Shown one piece after another: positions 17,251 through 27,700 of a stretch of 43,870 nt of DNA; positions within the stretch are counted from its first letter, which is position 1; each line of letters starts with the position of its first letter. A program made the translations under genes and the position numbers. The notes below the pieces were generated by a model. It was not told the DNA's origin. It did no database searches and worked only from the letters and a program-made list of their open reading frames with translations. Source of the DNA: Marinilabiliaceae bacterium ANBcel2 (GTDB taxonomy: Bacteria > Bacteroidota > Bacteroidia > Bacteroidales > Marinilabiliaceae). Where the stretch lies: positions 1 through 43,870 of the forward strand of contig JARULA010000015.1 in assembly GCA_029688995.1 (NCBI GenBank), read 5' to 3'.

Positions 17251-19864
17251 CAGCTCCTATAGCCTTATAGATAACATCCTGAATATCGGTTCGCACATTC
17301 ATTCTAAGCAACTCCCTGTTATATTGATGGGGATGAACCCTGTTCGACAAAAATATATAAATTAAATCGTACTTTGGATCTATCCAAACCATAGTTCCGG
17401 TATATCCTGAATGACCATAAGATGATAAAGATGCATAATCAGATACAGGAGAACTTTTATCACTGTCGGGCTCTTGTTTATCAAATCCCAGTCCCCTTCT
17501 ATTTGGAGGATTAACCTGTGAGGTAAACATATTAACGGTAGCTTCATGAAAATATCTCAATCCGCCGTATGTGCCACCATTTAAAAACATTTGTGATATT
17601 TTGGCAATATCATGTACATTACCAAACAGTCCGGCATGACCAGCCACCCCTCCCATCATTGCCGCACCCTGATCCTGAACATATCCTTGCAGCTGTTGTC
17701 CTCTAAACAAAAGATCCTTTTCTGTTGGCACAATTTTTCCTGCACTAACAGACTTTAATGGGTTAAATTTTAAATCATGAGCTCCTAAAGTGCCATAAAA
17801 GAGATCTTTGGCAATTACATCCAATGATGATCCATCATGACTCTTTTCCACAATTTTTTGCAGTAACAAAAAATTGAGATCACTATAAAGATAACCCCTG
17901 TCAGGAATTCGTGTAGAATTTAAAATCCTGTTATATATTGAGTCTCTGTAACTATAGTGAATAAAAAAATCCTGAGCAACAGGTATATTAAAATTCAAAT
18001 CGGGATTAAAACTATATATATCCTGCCTAAAGGTAGTACTGTTATTAACAAACAGATTTCTGTCAATCCTTAAAGAGTGTGTAGAAGTCTCTCTTCTGCT
18101 GTACATATCACCCTCCATCTTTTCATAATCAATAGTTTCAAGATAGAAAGGGATATAAGATGAGAGTCCCGACTCATGAATTAAAAGCTCTTTTACAGTA
18201 ATTTCCCCTTTATCTGTTTTTGCCATTTCAGGGAAATGATTTTTTAAACTGTCGCTTAAACTAATTTTACCACTATCATATAAATGCATTACAATGGGCA
18301 TTGTTGCAGCAATTTTAGTGATAGATGCCAAATCATAAATATCTCCGGGCTGAACATCTCTTACCTTGTCATAAGTGTGTGTACCATAACATCTATTCCA
18401 TATCACTTTATTATCCTTAGCTATTAAAACTTGTCCTCCCGGAGTAGCCTTTCGATCAATAGCTTTCTCCATTATTTTATCAATTTCTAATAAATCTTCA
18501 ATATCAATACCCACCTCATAGGGAAAAGAATGTTTTAATCTGGTAGAGGGCATTGCAGCAATTTTATCTGCGTGAGAATTAAAAAAAGAAAGTTTCCCTG
18601 TCGGCTTTTTAACCTCAATTCCATTAAAAACAACCTGTGCAAGAACATTCCATGAAAAAGAGATATCCTCAGGTGTAAATATAAAACTATCAAACATTGA
18701 TAAAATCTCATCTATATTAATACCTGAGGGATTACCGGCAAAAACAGCTGTTACAGCGGCATTTTTATAGCGATTACGTATCTGAGCAACCTCTTTGGTA
18801 ATCTCTGTTAATGAGAGAGCCTTATCGTTAAAGAGAAAGAAAACAAGATCATATTTTTCAGCATCTATCTCTTTGAATAAAGTGTTAGCATATAAGTGTG
18901 AAATATATTTAAAATTATCATAATCACCATCTCCATAAGATACAAAACCTATATTCAAATCTAAGTTTTTTAAGGGAAAAAGATCTGTGTCGTCATTTTT
19001 AAAAAAGATTACACTATTTTCATAAATTTTACGCATGTTTAAATAATCATCATAATTGCGAAAATCCTCAATTTCATAGCTCTCCTTTTCTTTTTTTGAA
19101 TAATGGTATGTTTCATATTTAAATGCTAACACCTTTTTACACACATCGCTCAATAATGATTCAGGTAACCAACGCTCCTTAAAAACTCGTAAAATAGTTT
19201 CATAATCACTCTTAAAATTATCAGAATAGATAATAGAGTTACTCTTTAATACACGTTCCAATGAATTAATAGCCGAATAAAAAGTCAAATTACCTTTACT
19301 GCTCGTTAATTTGCCAATTATATAGGATGGCATATCATAAATTTTAATCTCATCATCTCTTCTTTGTGAAAAAGGAGATTTTAAAACTCTACTTTCAATA
19401 TGATCATCATCAATGCCAGATAACCCAATAAAAGCTTTTACATTGTAAAAAGTAAAAAACCTATCGAGGTAACTCTTTAAAAACTCTTTATTATCATTAT
19501 CTAAAAAGGAAATAGTATGTTGTGAAGGAAAAGGAAAATCCATATATGGAATAATAAACCCCTCTTTAATATCGGCAACGGAAAATGGCGATAAAGGAGT
19601 AGTAGGCATTTCATCCGAAGCTAATAGTTCATAGGTGTCAGCTGAAATAAATCCGGGTTGATAAATATCTTCGTTAACTTTCAAAAAAGATGGAGAAGCA
19701 ACAATTAATTGCGCAATTTTCTCTTCAAGAGTCATAGAGTTATATACACTATCGGCCCAGGAGTATGAGTTATCGCTTATATTATCAGATGAAGATAAAA
19801 CAGTTACAGGTAAACAAAAAACCAGACTACCAAGTAAAAATATTACGAAACTCCTATTAATCAT
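17231..19864 (-). CDS. Exported protein: degenerate GH3-like region fused to a beta-lactamase-family serine hydrolase
   Basis: An 877-residue protein with a signal peptide (about 1-25). The next part starts like a GH3 N-terminal domain (YNSMTLEEKIAQLIV), but the usual GH3 barrel is shortened and the KHFPGHG-type and catalytic Asp segments cannot be found. A Rossmann-like GH3 C-terminal-type segment may follow (around 280-430). From about residue 440 a class-C-type beta-lactamase/penicillin-binding fold begins: the SxxK motif is Ser514-Ile-Thr-Lys517, a YSD motif replaces the usual Y-x-N in GYLYSDLNF, and GHSGYTG is the third motif. GH3-beta-lactamase fusions are common in Bacteroidota and are linked to cell-wall recycling or esterase/peptidase action. 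Here only the serine hydrolase looks active. The gene stands alone, convergent with apeB. Confidence 0.8.
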   Translation of the reverse strand: MINRSFVIFLLGSLVFCLPVTVLSSSDNISDNSYSWADSVYNSMTLEEKIAQLIVASPSFLKVNEDIYQPGFISADTYELLASDEMPTTPLSPFSVADIKEGFIIPYMDFPFPSQHTISFLDNDNKEFLKSYLDRFFTFYNVKAFIGLSGIDDDHIESRVLKSPFSQRRDDEIKIYDMPSYIIGKLTSSKGNLTFYSAINSLERVLKSNSIIYSDNFKSDYETILRVFKERWLPESLLSDVCKKVLAFKYETYHYSKKEKESYEIEDFRNYDDYLNMRKIYENSVIFFKNDDTDLFPLKNLDLNIGFVSYGDGDYDNFKYISHLYANTLFKEIDAEKYDLVFFLFNDKALSLTEITKEVAQIRNRYKNAAVTAVFAGNPSGINIDEILSMFDSFIFTPEDISFSWNVLAQVVFNGIEVKKPTGKLSFFNSHADKIAAMPSTRLKHSFPYEVGIDIEDLLEIDKIMEKAIDRKATPGGQVLIAKDNKVIWNRCYGTHTYDKVRDVQPGDIYDLASITKIAATMPIVMHLYDSGKISLSDSLKNHFPEMAKTDKGEITVKELLIHESGLSSYIPFYLETIDYEKMEGDMYSRRETSTHSLRIDRNLFVNNSTTFRQDIYSFNPDLNFNIPVAQDFFIHYSYRDSIYNRILNSTRIPDRGYLYSDLNFLLLQKIVEKSHDGSSLDVIAKDLFYGTLGAHDLKFNPLKSVSAGKIVPTEKDLLFRGQQLQGYVQDQGAAMMGGVAGHAGLFGNVHDIAKISQMFLNGGTYGGLRYFHEATVNMFTSQVNPPNRRGLGFDKQEPDSDKSSPVSDYASLSSYGHSGYTGTMVWIDPKYDLIYIFLSNRVHPHQYNRELLRMNVRTDIQDVIYKAIGAEKVREK

Positions 19865-19890
19865 ACCAAACAGTTAACTTTTATTTTTTG

Positions 19891-19898
19891 CAAATATA
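19891..19898 (-). promoter_or_regulatory. Candidate -7 element for the GH3/serine hydrolase gene
   Basis: TATATTTG on the minus strand fits TAnnTTTG and lies 26 bp before the start codon. No clear TTG box at 19-21 bp. Confidence 0.4.
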
Positions 19899-19969
19899 AG
19901 CTAACATTTTGGGATTCTTATTTAAGAGAGGAGTTAACTAACCTAATTAAAATAATTTAAAACAAACTG

Positions 19970-19999
19970 TTGATAAAGTAAAATAAAATCTTAAATTTG
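19970..19999 (+). promoter_or_regulatory. Promoter of the receiver-domain gene
   Basis: TTG (19970-19972), a 19-bp spacer and TAAATTTG (19992-19999) form a good Bacteroidota promoter. The predicted start is near 20006, leaving a leader of about 45 nt. Confidence 0.6.
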
Positions 20000-20050
20000 A
20001 ATTATATCTTATAATAGTAAAGTTAAAGTAACATTTGAATTAGATTTATC

Positions 20051-20449
20051 ATGAGTGATAATTTAAGTAATGCATTAAATCAGAACTGGGAAGATAAACA
20101 GATTCTTGTTGTAGAAGATGTAGATACCAATAAAATATTTTTTGATGCAGCCTTAAGAAGAACAAATGCTAAAATATTATGGGCAAAAGATGGCCAGGAA
20201 GCCATAGATATGTTTAAAGAAAACAGAGTTGACCTGGTTTTAATGGATCTTCAACTGCCGGTAATGGATGGCTATACTGCAACAAAAGAGATAAAAAAAA
20301 TAGATCCCAAAATACCTGTAATAGCGCAAACAGCGCATGTTATGTCAGGGGAAAGAGAAAAGTGTATTGAAGCAGGTTGTGATGACTATCTGGCAAAACC
20401 TATCAGACTTCAGGTATTAATTGATACACTCTCAAAATATCTATCATAA
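20051..20449 (+). CDS. Stand-alone response-regulator receiver domain
   Basis: A 132-residue single REC domain with all phosphorylation residues: Glu22/Asp23 in the acidic pocket, phospho-acceptor Asp66 (LVLMDLQLP), Thr94 (AQTAH) and Lys116 (AKPI). No DNA-binding or enzymatic output domain follows. The sequence style (MDLQLPVMDGYTATKEI, SGEREKCIEAGCDDYLAKPI) is that of receiver domains at the C-terminus of hybrid histidine kinases, which suggests a phosphorelay shuttle or a CheY-like role. It has its own promoter and a strong terminator, so it is a single-gene transcript. No kinase gene lies in the window. It lies next to the polysaccharide locus but is convergent with it. Confidence 0.93.
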   Translation: MSDNLSNALNQNWEDKQILVVEDVDTNKIFFDAALRRTNAKILWAKDGQEAIDMFKENRVDLVLMDLQLPVMDGYTATKEIKKIDPKIPVIAQTAHVMSGEREKCIEAGCDDYLAKPIRLQVLIDTLSKYLS

Positions 20450-20450
20450 A

Positions 20451-20492
20451 AAAAATAACAAGAGACATTAAAAAATGCCTCTTGTTATTTTT
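20451..20492. terminator. Bidirectional terminator between receiver and GH16 genes
   Basis: A 14-bp stem AAAAATAACAAGAG/CTCTTGTTATTTTT (20451-20464 with 20479-20492), extended by a few pairs past a mismatch, with T-runs on both strands. It serves the receiver gene on the plus strand and the PUL operon on the minus strand. Confidence 0.88.
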
Positions 20493-20513
20493 AATATATC
20501 TCTCTTTTAAAAA

Positions 20514-21323
20514 CTACTCTTTTTGATACACTCTTACATAATCTACAACCATAGATGTTGGGAATATATCATCATCTATACCATGAAGGCCGCCCCAATC
20601 TCCTCCTACAGCAACATTTAAAAGTAAATGAAACCGTTTATCATAAGGCCACTCCTTATATCCTCTACCACTATTTTCAAAAGTAAATACCAATTTATCA
20701 TCAATAAACCATTCAATTTTATTCTCACACCATTTTATAGTGTATTTATGGAACTCCTCAGAGACAGTAGGCAAATAGGTTGCTGCCCCCTTATGTGTAC
20801 CAATCATATGATTAAATGCTTCGGTGTGAACAGTAGTATGAACCGAATCGGGATCATATCCAACAAACTCCATTATATCTATCTCTCCACTTGAAGGCCA
20901 ACCGCCATATTCCCAATCAGTTGGAAGCATCCATATAGCAGGCCAAACACCAACACCCTTAGGCATTTTTGCTTTTACCTCTATTTTACCATATAACCAA
21001 TCACCTTTCTCCTTTGTTATAAGACGAGCCGAAGTATAATCAAACCCTTTATATTTCTCATTATGAGCGGTAATATAAAGATGTTCACCATCTACATACG
21101 CATTTGAATCCCTCTTTGTGGTATAATATTGGAGTTCATTATTTCCCCAACCATATGCATTACCGTCGGTATCATATGACCATTTGGTATTATCGGGTAA
21201 CCCCTCATAATTAAACTCATCGCTCCAAACAAGAGTCCAAGAATCTGATTGGTTAGCACATCCCGTCAAAGAGATTAAAACAACCAATAGAATAAAGCCT
21301 CCTCTAATATCACATCTCTCCAT
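20514..21323 (-). CDS. GH16 endo-beta-1,3-glucanase (laminarinase-type) lipoprotein
   Basis: A 269-residue glycoside hydrolase family 16 enzyme with a lipoprotein signal peptide (LTGC lipobox, Cys22), so it is probably anchored in the outer membrane. The catalytic motif GEIDIMEFVG places the nucleophile Glu147, Asp149 and acid/base Glu152; the EIDIME form with the extra Met is that of laminarinases. WSDEFN near the start, GVWPAIWMLP and the closing VVDYVRVYQ strand complete the jelly-roll. It is the last gene of the susC-susD-PKD operon and would cut beta-1,3-glucan at the surface into pieces for SusC/SusD. Specificity for laminarin rather than mixed-linkage glucan is inferred. Confidence 0.92.
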   Translation of the reverse strand: MERCDIRGGFILLVVLISLTGCANQSDSWTLVWSDEFNYEGLPDNTKWSYDTDGNAYGWGNNELQYYTTKRDSNAYVDGEHLYITAHNEKYKGFDYTSARLITKEKGDWLYGKIEVKAKMPKGVGVWPAIWMLPTDWEYGGWPSSGEIDIMEFVGYDPDSVHTTVHTEAFNHMIGTHKGAATYLPTVSEEFHKYTIKWCENKIEWFIDDKLVFTFENSGRGYKEWPYDKRFHLLLNVAVGGDWGGLHGIDDDIFPTSMVVDYVRVYQKE

Positions 21324-21344
21324 ATTTTTAATATTATTAGTTGA

Positions 21345-21380
21345 AATAACCGGAACTCCTTATAAGAAATTCCGGTTATT
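21345..21380. promoter_or_regulatory. Intercistronic hairpin before the GH16 gene
   Basis: A perfect 11-bp inverted repeat AATAACCGGAA/TTCCGGTTATT (21345-21355 with 21370-21380) with a 14-nt loop, in the 82-bp gap between the PKD lipoprotein and GH16 genes. No T-run follows on the minus strand, so it is more likely an RNA stability or processing element than a terminator. Confidence 0.5.
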
Positions 21381-21405
21381 GTACTTATCAGGTTTAGGTC
21401 AAATA

Positions 21406-23103
21406 TTAATTCGCAGATTTAATACCTTCAACATGTGGTCCTTCAAGCTGATCAAAGTAGAGAGTAAACTCTTCTCCTTCAACACCTGCCCCGGTAAAAA
21501 TGCGTAACACATTATAATAATTTGATTTAAACTCCGCATCTGCATGCGACATATCAAACTCAGCTATTTCCCATGTTTCATCCTGCTGAATAGTATAAAT
21601 ATCCTCTACATTTGTAAGCCAGGGCTCTGCTAAATCTGTATTCTCTAAGTTCATTAAAACTTCTTGTCCGGCCTCACCATATACAAGTAACCTAAATGTA
21701 CTTCTTTCAGTTATATCAAATCGATATCCAACAGGCAGATGCATAAAAGCGTTTGCCCATGGAGGACCATCCTTACGATAATGAGCTACTGTAGCTGCGC
21801 GATTAGGATATTCACGCTTAGGATTATCAACTATAGTAACCTCACAATCTTCTCCCTCAACAGGAGCCATTTGAATATCGGTAAAGTTGTTATAAATAAC
21901 CATTCCGGGAATTAAAAACTCTTCATAATCAGAGTGATTATTTTCTACATCTATAGACAGAGACTCAACAAATTCACCTGCTGAAGTATTTACTGTAACA
22001 GTTACTGCATAGGTTCCTGCTCGCATATAAATATTAGAAAGAGCAGCATCAGGGTTTGTGGACTCCTTAATATTCTCATTTCCAAAATCAACTTTGAAAT
22101 TATCAAACGTTTCACCTTCGGGCATCTCTAAATCTTTTAAAGAGATAAGCGTCTCATTTTCTCCAGCCCCATCTTCTACATTTACATCAAATGTAGCTAC
22201 AGGCAAAACATAACCTTCAGGAATAAACTTAAGATGCCAGGCATTACCTTCATAAGCATCTGTGGCAACAAGCTCCAGTTTATTCTCTTCAAGAGTAAGC
22301 ACTTCATACCTGTTATCAACAGCACCCACATCGAAAATTGGAAATAGAGGTCCATCCGACGGTATAATAGTAAGATACCAGGTGTCACTCTCCTCATCAT
22401 AACTTAAATCCCAATTTCCAGGGTTAGGTTCAAAATCAACCTTATAATCACTGTCACGTTCCTCAGGATTAGAGTATGCCGGATCATCCTCTGCACGAAA
22501 ATCTTTTACATAACTTTCTCCATCATTATGTAACTCAAATACCAAATCGATAATATCAAATACCATTTGATCAGGGTAAAGAACTTCAACCCCTTCTTTT
22601 TCCAAAGCACCTGCGGCCCACCATTCAAGTCCGATACTACCAGCTGGACCCACACCTATGTGTCCCCAGGATAAACTATCCAATACCCAGGTTTTACCAC
22701 CATCAGCTTCTAATCCGCCTGATAAAAGGACCATTTCCGGACTGGCAAGGAAATCCCAGTCAGTCTCCTCTGTTTCTATTTGATCTGTAATTGTGGCCGA
22801 TCCACCTTTATTTGAGATGGTTAGCTCAATATCATACTCTCCCGGCATAGGAAAACGATGTGTAACAACATTACCGGTCTTTCTGCTTCCACCAACAATC
22901 CAATATGGTGTAAGTCCCTCTGCCGTTGATGTATTCTCAAAAATATATTCAAACTCATCATCAGGATTTTGAGTGACAGTAAAACTTAAATCCTCCTCTG
23001 ATGGTGGAGTGCCGATGGACGGACTATCATCCATTTCGGGATCACATGATGTAAATATCAATCCCAGTGACAGTATTAAACTTAATAGAATTTTATTTTG
23101 CAT
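21406..23103 (-). CDS. PKD-domain surface glycan-binding lipoprotein (SusE/F position)
   Basis: A 565-residue lipoprotein: lipobox FTSC with Cys20, followed at once by acidic residues (DPEMDD), as in Bacteroidota surface-export signals. An N-terminal PKD-like fold (about 40-110, with GEYDIELTISNKGGSATI) is followed by a middle region of unknown fold. A second PKD-like segment (around 310-385, with AGTYAVTVTVNTSAGEF) leads to a C-terminal beta-sandwich resembling a carbohydrate-binding jelly-roll. Its place after susD and before GH16 is that of the surface glycan-binding protein of a laminarin-type PUL. No hydrolase motif is seen. Binding to beta-glucan is inferred from context. Confidence 0.85.
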   Translation of the reverse strand: MQNKILLSLILSLGLIFTSCDPEMDDSPSIGTPPSEEDLSFTVTQNPDDEFEYIFENTSTAEGLTPYWIVGGSRKTGNVVTHRFPMPGEYDIELTISNKGGSATITDQIETEETDWDFLASPEMVLLSGGLEADGGKTWVLDSLSWGHIGVGPAGSIGLEWWAAGALEKEGVEVLYPDQMVFDIIDLVFELHNDGESYVKDFRAEDDPAYSNPEERDSDYKVDFEPNPGNWDLSYDEESDTWYLTIIPSDGPLFPIFDVGAVDNRYEVLTLEENKLELVATDAYEGNAWHLKFIPEGYVLPVATFDVNVEDGAGENETLISLKDLEMPEGETFDNFKVDFGNENIKESTNPDAALSNIYMRAGTYAVTVTVNTSAGEFVESLSIDVENNHSDYEEFLIPGMVIYNNFTDIQMAPVEGEDCEVTIVDNPKREYPNRAATVAHYRKDGPPWANAFMHLPVGYRFDITERSTFRLLVYGEAGQEVLMNLENTDLAEPWLTNVEDIYTIQQDETWEIAEFDMSHADAEFKSNYYNVLRIFTGAGVEGEEFTLYFDQLEGPHVEGIKSAN

Positions 23104-23149
23104 ATCTCAATAATTTTAAAATCATTATAAATTACAATTTATTACCATA

Positions 23150-24658
23150 TTAATAACCGGGATTTTGCTCTAATTCAAACTCACCTTCGGTTCTTAAAAT
23201 TTCTGACAATGGTATGGGTAAATATTTTTTGTAATCTTCCCAGGTTCTTGATGTCTCAAACTCAGGTCGCTCTTCAGTTAAAGTATGTGCATCACCCCAT
23301 CTAACAATATCCCAAAAACGCATCCCCTCTCCAATAAATTCTCGTCTGCGCTCATGCTTAATATTCTCTTCGGTTGCATCAATAGGATCTACTCCGGCAC
23401 GTTCACGAATTGCATCTAAAGCATCTTGCGCAGATAATCCCTGAGCTGTTTGACCATGCATAACAATCATTTCAGCATAATTAAGATAAGCTTCTGCCAA
23501 TCTAAAAATCCTTAAATTATTTTCATAATTAAGATCAACATCTCCCGGAGGGTCATTATATCCGTCACGAGCAGCATACTTGGCCAAAAATAAGCCTGTG
23601 TTTTGCCATCTTTCAATATAAGTTCCCTCTTCAAAACTATTAATTGAAGCCTCACGACGCTCATCACCCGATTCAAATATTTCCCAGGTTTCTGGTCTTA
23701 CAGGAGCAAAACCCCATCCACCTTTATAAACATCATGCTCTAAATCGTTTGGCGAAATAAAGGCAGGCAGGTTAGTTCCAAAACCATGCCATCCACTATC
23801 CCAGGTTTTTCCACCATATTCACCCGGCAGATGATTAACTTCAAAAATTGATTCATCACAGAATTGACCCTCACGTGGCCATATTGAGGCAAAATCATCC
23901 ATTAAAGAGTATCCGGCCTCTTCTATAACAAAAGCCATATCAGAAACTACTTCATCATATCTCGACTCATCTTGTTGATACATTATAACACGAGCTTTTA
24001 GCATCTTGGCAGCTGATAAAGTTGCACGACCATGATTTTGTGCATTTGTTCGTTCGGGAAGTGCATCCAACTCCATAATTTTATCTATATCTTCCATAAT
24101 AAAATCATAAATCTCATCAGCACTGTATTGAGTTGCCATATATGGTTCAGGTATATCATCAGTAAAATATGGAATATTACCCCAGAACTTCCATAACCAA
24201 TGAGTATAGTAGGCTCTTAAAAAGAGAGCCTCAGAACGGTAACGATCTACATTCTCTTCAGAAACATCAACTGCATTGTCACATGCAAGAATAGCATTGT
24301 TACAACGGGCAATTCCACTATAATAGATAGTCCATAACCCTTCAGGAAGTGCTGAAGGAGTAGCACGCAACTCGGCCAGATTTAATAAATTTCCCTGGTC
24401 ACCAGCATCTCCTCCACCTTTAAAAATATCATCCGAACGTAAGTCAGACATTAAAACAATGCTGTTATAGTTATTATCAGCATAACTATCAAAAAGCAAA
24501 ATCTGATAGCATGATGTAATATTTGCTCTTATTGCTCCTTCAGTGGCATCTCCACCGGCTGCCTGTGACTCTGTTGGCTCTACAGTCAAAAAGTCATCTC
24601 CGCAAGCACTAAAAAAAACTAGTGCAGCAATTAATAATATATTTATCTTATTTTTCAT
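23150..24658 (-). CDS. susD: SusD-family outer-membrane glycan-binding lipoprotein
   Basis: A 502-residue SusD/RagB-family protein that caps its SusC partner and captures oligosaccharides. The lipobox FSAC (Cys19) is followed by GDDFL. Typical family features are present: FLRAYYTHWLWKFWGNIPYFTDD, TLSAAKMLKARVIMYQ, the RLAEAYLNYAEM helix and the C-terminal ERRREFIGEGMRFWDIVRWG followed by YLPIPLSEIL. The length is usual. It starts 44 nt after susC. The name is used in the general family sense; the substrate is probably beta-glucan, from the GH16 gene in the operon. Confidence 0.95.
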   Translation of the reverse strand: MKNKINILLIAALVFFSACGDDFLTVEPTESQAAGGDATEGAIRANITSCYQILLFDSYADNNYNSIVLMSDLRSDDIFKGGGDAGDQGNLLNLAELRATPSALPEGLWTIYYSGIARCNNAILACDNAVDVSEENVDRYRSEALFLRAYYTHWLWKFWGNIPYFTDDIPEPYMATQYSADEIYDFIMEDIDKIMELDALPERTNAQNHGRATLSAAKMLKARVIMYQQDESRYDEVVSDMAFVIEEAGYSLMDDFASIWPREGQFCDESIFEVNHLPGEYGGKTWDSGWHGFGTNLPAFISPNDLEHDVYKGGWGFAPVRPETWEIFESGDERREASINSFEEGTYIERWQNTGLFLAKYAARDGYNDPPGDVDLNYENNLRIFRLAEAYLNYAEMIVMHGQTAQGLSAQDALDAIRERAGVDPIDATEENIKHERRREFIGEGMRFWDIVRWGDAHTLTEERPEFETSRTWEDYKKYLPIPLSEILRTEGEFELEQNPGY

Positions 24659-24702
24659 ATCACTTTGTTTTTCTTCTTATTACAAAAACTTCGGCTTATA
24701 CA

Positions 24703-27700
24703 TTAAAAGGTAATATTAGCACCAATTGAAACAGTTCTAGATTGTGGATAAATACCTCTGTCGATTCCAATAGTAGTATAACCACCAGATGCTAATTCAG
24801 GGTCAAAACCATCATAATCGGTAATAGTTAAAAGATTGTCAGCCGATACAAATACTCTAAAACGATCAATAGAGGCGCGCTCTGTAATATATTGAGGCAA
24901 AGTATAACCAAGCTGAATATTCTTTAAACGTATATATGAACCATCCTTAATATATAGCTCTGAAGATCTCCAGTTTTCGTTAGGATTAGATCTTGTAACA
25001 CGTGGATAGTGATCACTTGTTCCCTCGCCTGTCCATCTCTCAAGAATCCATGATGGGCGATTAGCTGCAGGAATATCTCCCCGCATAGAATAGTCAAAAA
25101 TATCATTACCATATGTACCCTGCCAAAACATACTAAGGTCGAAATTTCTCCAATCAGCATTTACATTAAGACCAAATGTCCAGTCGGGCATACCTTTACC
25201 AATTTTTGTGCGGTCATCATCATCTATTGAGCCGTCATTATTGTAATCAACAAATCGAACATCACCGGGACGTGCATTGGGCTGTAATCTTTCACCATTA
25301 TCATTTACATAATTATCAACCTCTTCTTGATTCTGGAATACCCCATCAGTTTTAAATCCATAAAAGAAAGGGAAAACCTCTCCATTCATACCTTTTACAT
25401 ACGGACCAACACCGGTTGCATCCATACTTTCATAAATAGCTTCGCCCGACTCATTTCCAAGATTAATAAGCTCATTGTTTAAATATGATGCATTTGCATT
25501 AACCGAATAGGAGAACTCTCCAGCACTTCCGCGATAACCAAGCTCAATCTCCCAACCACTATTTGTCATCTCGCCGGCATTTGCCCAGGGAGCACCTTTA
25601 CCTACATATGCAGGAATTGGCTGATGCATTAACATCCCATCTGTAGTTTTCTCAAAATAGTCCAATCCAAATGTTACTGCGCTTCCAAAAAGACGTGCCT
25701 CAAATCCAAAGTTTATCTGTTCAGTCTCTTCCCATTTTAAATCAGGGTTTGCAAGTTGGGACGGACTAGAGCCGTACTCCATTGTCATTTCAGAATCAGC
25801 TTCACTATCATCAACGCCAAAATAGTAATTTTGACCTCCATCCATTAAACTGGTATAGGCAAATGCAGGAATACGCTCATTACCATTTATACCCCAGCTT
25901 GCTCTAATACGTAAATGATCAATAAACTCTGGACGCGCATCCATAAATGATTCATTGGTTATATTCCAACCTAATGAAACAGAAGGAAATACTCCCCATT
26001 TATTTTCCGGTCCAAAATTGGATGATCCATCTCTTCTAACAGTAGCCTGCAACATATATGTTTCATCAAAATTGTAATCAAGACGACCAAAATATGATGC
26101 CAGTGTATGAGCAGTAGCACCACCTGTACCACCCCATGTACGTTGTAAATCAGGATCAGCAATACCGTAATTAATAACAGCTTTATCAGGATCAGCCTCT
26201 AAAAGTTCATAATTATCGCCTCCTAAATTTCTTAATGTCCGCTCCATTGAGGATTGTCCTGCCAGTAATGTGAAATTATGCATATTATCAATAGAGAAAT
26301 CATAAGTTAAAGTATTCTCCCATTGCCAGCGAAATTCACGATGCATATTTGAAAAAACATGACTTTGTGTAAAATCACCTCCTTGCGAAGCTAAAAAGTG
26401 TTCAAAAGTATATCCGTCATTGCCCCAAAAAGCAAGATCGGTACCATAACTTGTTCTAAATCTTAATCCATCAATTATATCAAGCTCTCCCCAAAATGAA
26501 GCAACAAATTTATCTTCATTTAATTCACTATTTTGAGGTGCATTCAACATTCCAACCGGGTTAGAAATTTCCTGAAACCCATCAGGAGGAAGAGAAAGAA
26601 CTCTGCCGTCAGAGTCTGTAACCGCATGTGGTCTTCTGGCCAAAACAGCACCAGGATCTTCTGCATATACCGATAAAGTAGGATCAAGCATTAAAGCACT
26701 TCCCAAAACAGATCCAAACTCACTGTTTGTTTCGATACCTGAAGAGAGTGCACGTGAATAACCTGCATTTATACCTACACGAACTTTATCCAAAAAGTCA
26801 CGATCATCAACATCAAATACTGTATAGGTATTATTAGATCTTATACTCCATCTTTCGTAGTTTGATTTTCCATAATCTCCACCAACTATTCCTTCTTGAT
26901 TAAAATATCCGAATGAGAGAAAATAATCACCACGATCGGTTCCTCCCTGAACACTAACCTGATGGTTTTGCATAGGAGCATCATAATTGAAAGTCTTATC
27001 TTGCCAATCGGTACCCGATCCGGCATTAGCTATATCATCAGAAGAATAAGGAGCAACACCACCATCATTGCGATTCATTTCATTCATTATTGTCATATAC
27101 TCTGTTGCATCCAAAACTGAACGTTTTGTCCATGGATTTTGCCAGCCGTAAGAGAAGTCATAATTTACTGTGGCCGGACCATCAGAACCGGATTTTGTAG
27201 TAATAAGTACAACACCATTAGCAGCACGGGCACCATAAACAGCAGCAGATGCAGCATCCTTTAACACTTCAACCGACTCAATATCAGTTGGGTTAAGATA
27301 ACCAATACCACCTTCAACGGCCATTCCGTCAACAATATATAGAGGATCACTATTGTTTACTGTTCCGGCTCCTCTAATTCTTACCTGAGATGCAGCACCA
27401 GGCTGTCCCGAGCTTTGAGTAATTTGAACTCCCGAAACTCTTCCTTTTAGGACATCCTCAATACGCGATGGTGTTGAGTTTTCCAAATCATCAGAACTTA
27501 CACCACTAATGGCAGCTGTAATAACGCTACGGCGCTGTACACCATATCCAACTACTACAACTTCATCCAAATCGGTATAAGACTCATATAACGTAACATC
27601 TATAACAGAAGATGTAACCTCTACTTCTTGCCTCTCCATACCAATAAAAGAGAATTCAAGAATATCACCCTCATCTACGCCAATAGAATAATTACCATCA

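Noticed and set aside
20051-20449. The receiver domain as regulator of the neighbouring polysaccharide locus
   Set aside because: It has no DNA-binding output, is convergent with the locus and is isolated by terminators; nearness alone is not evidence.
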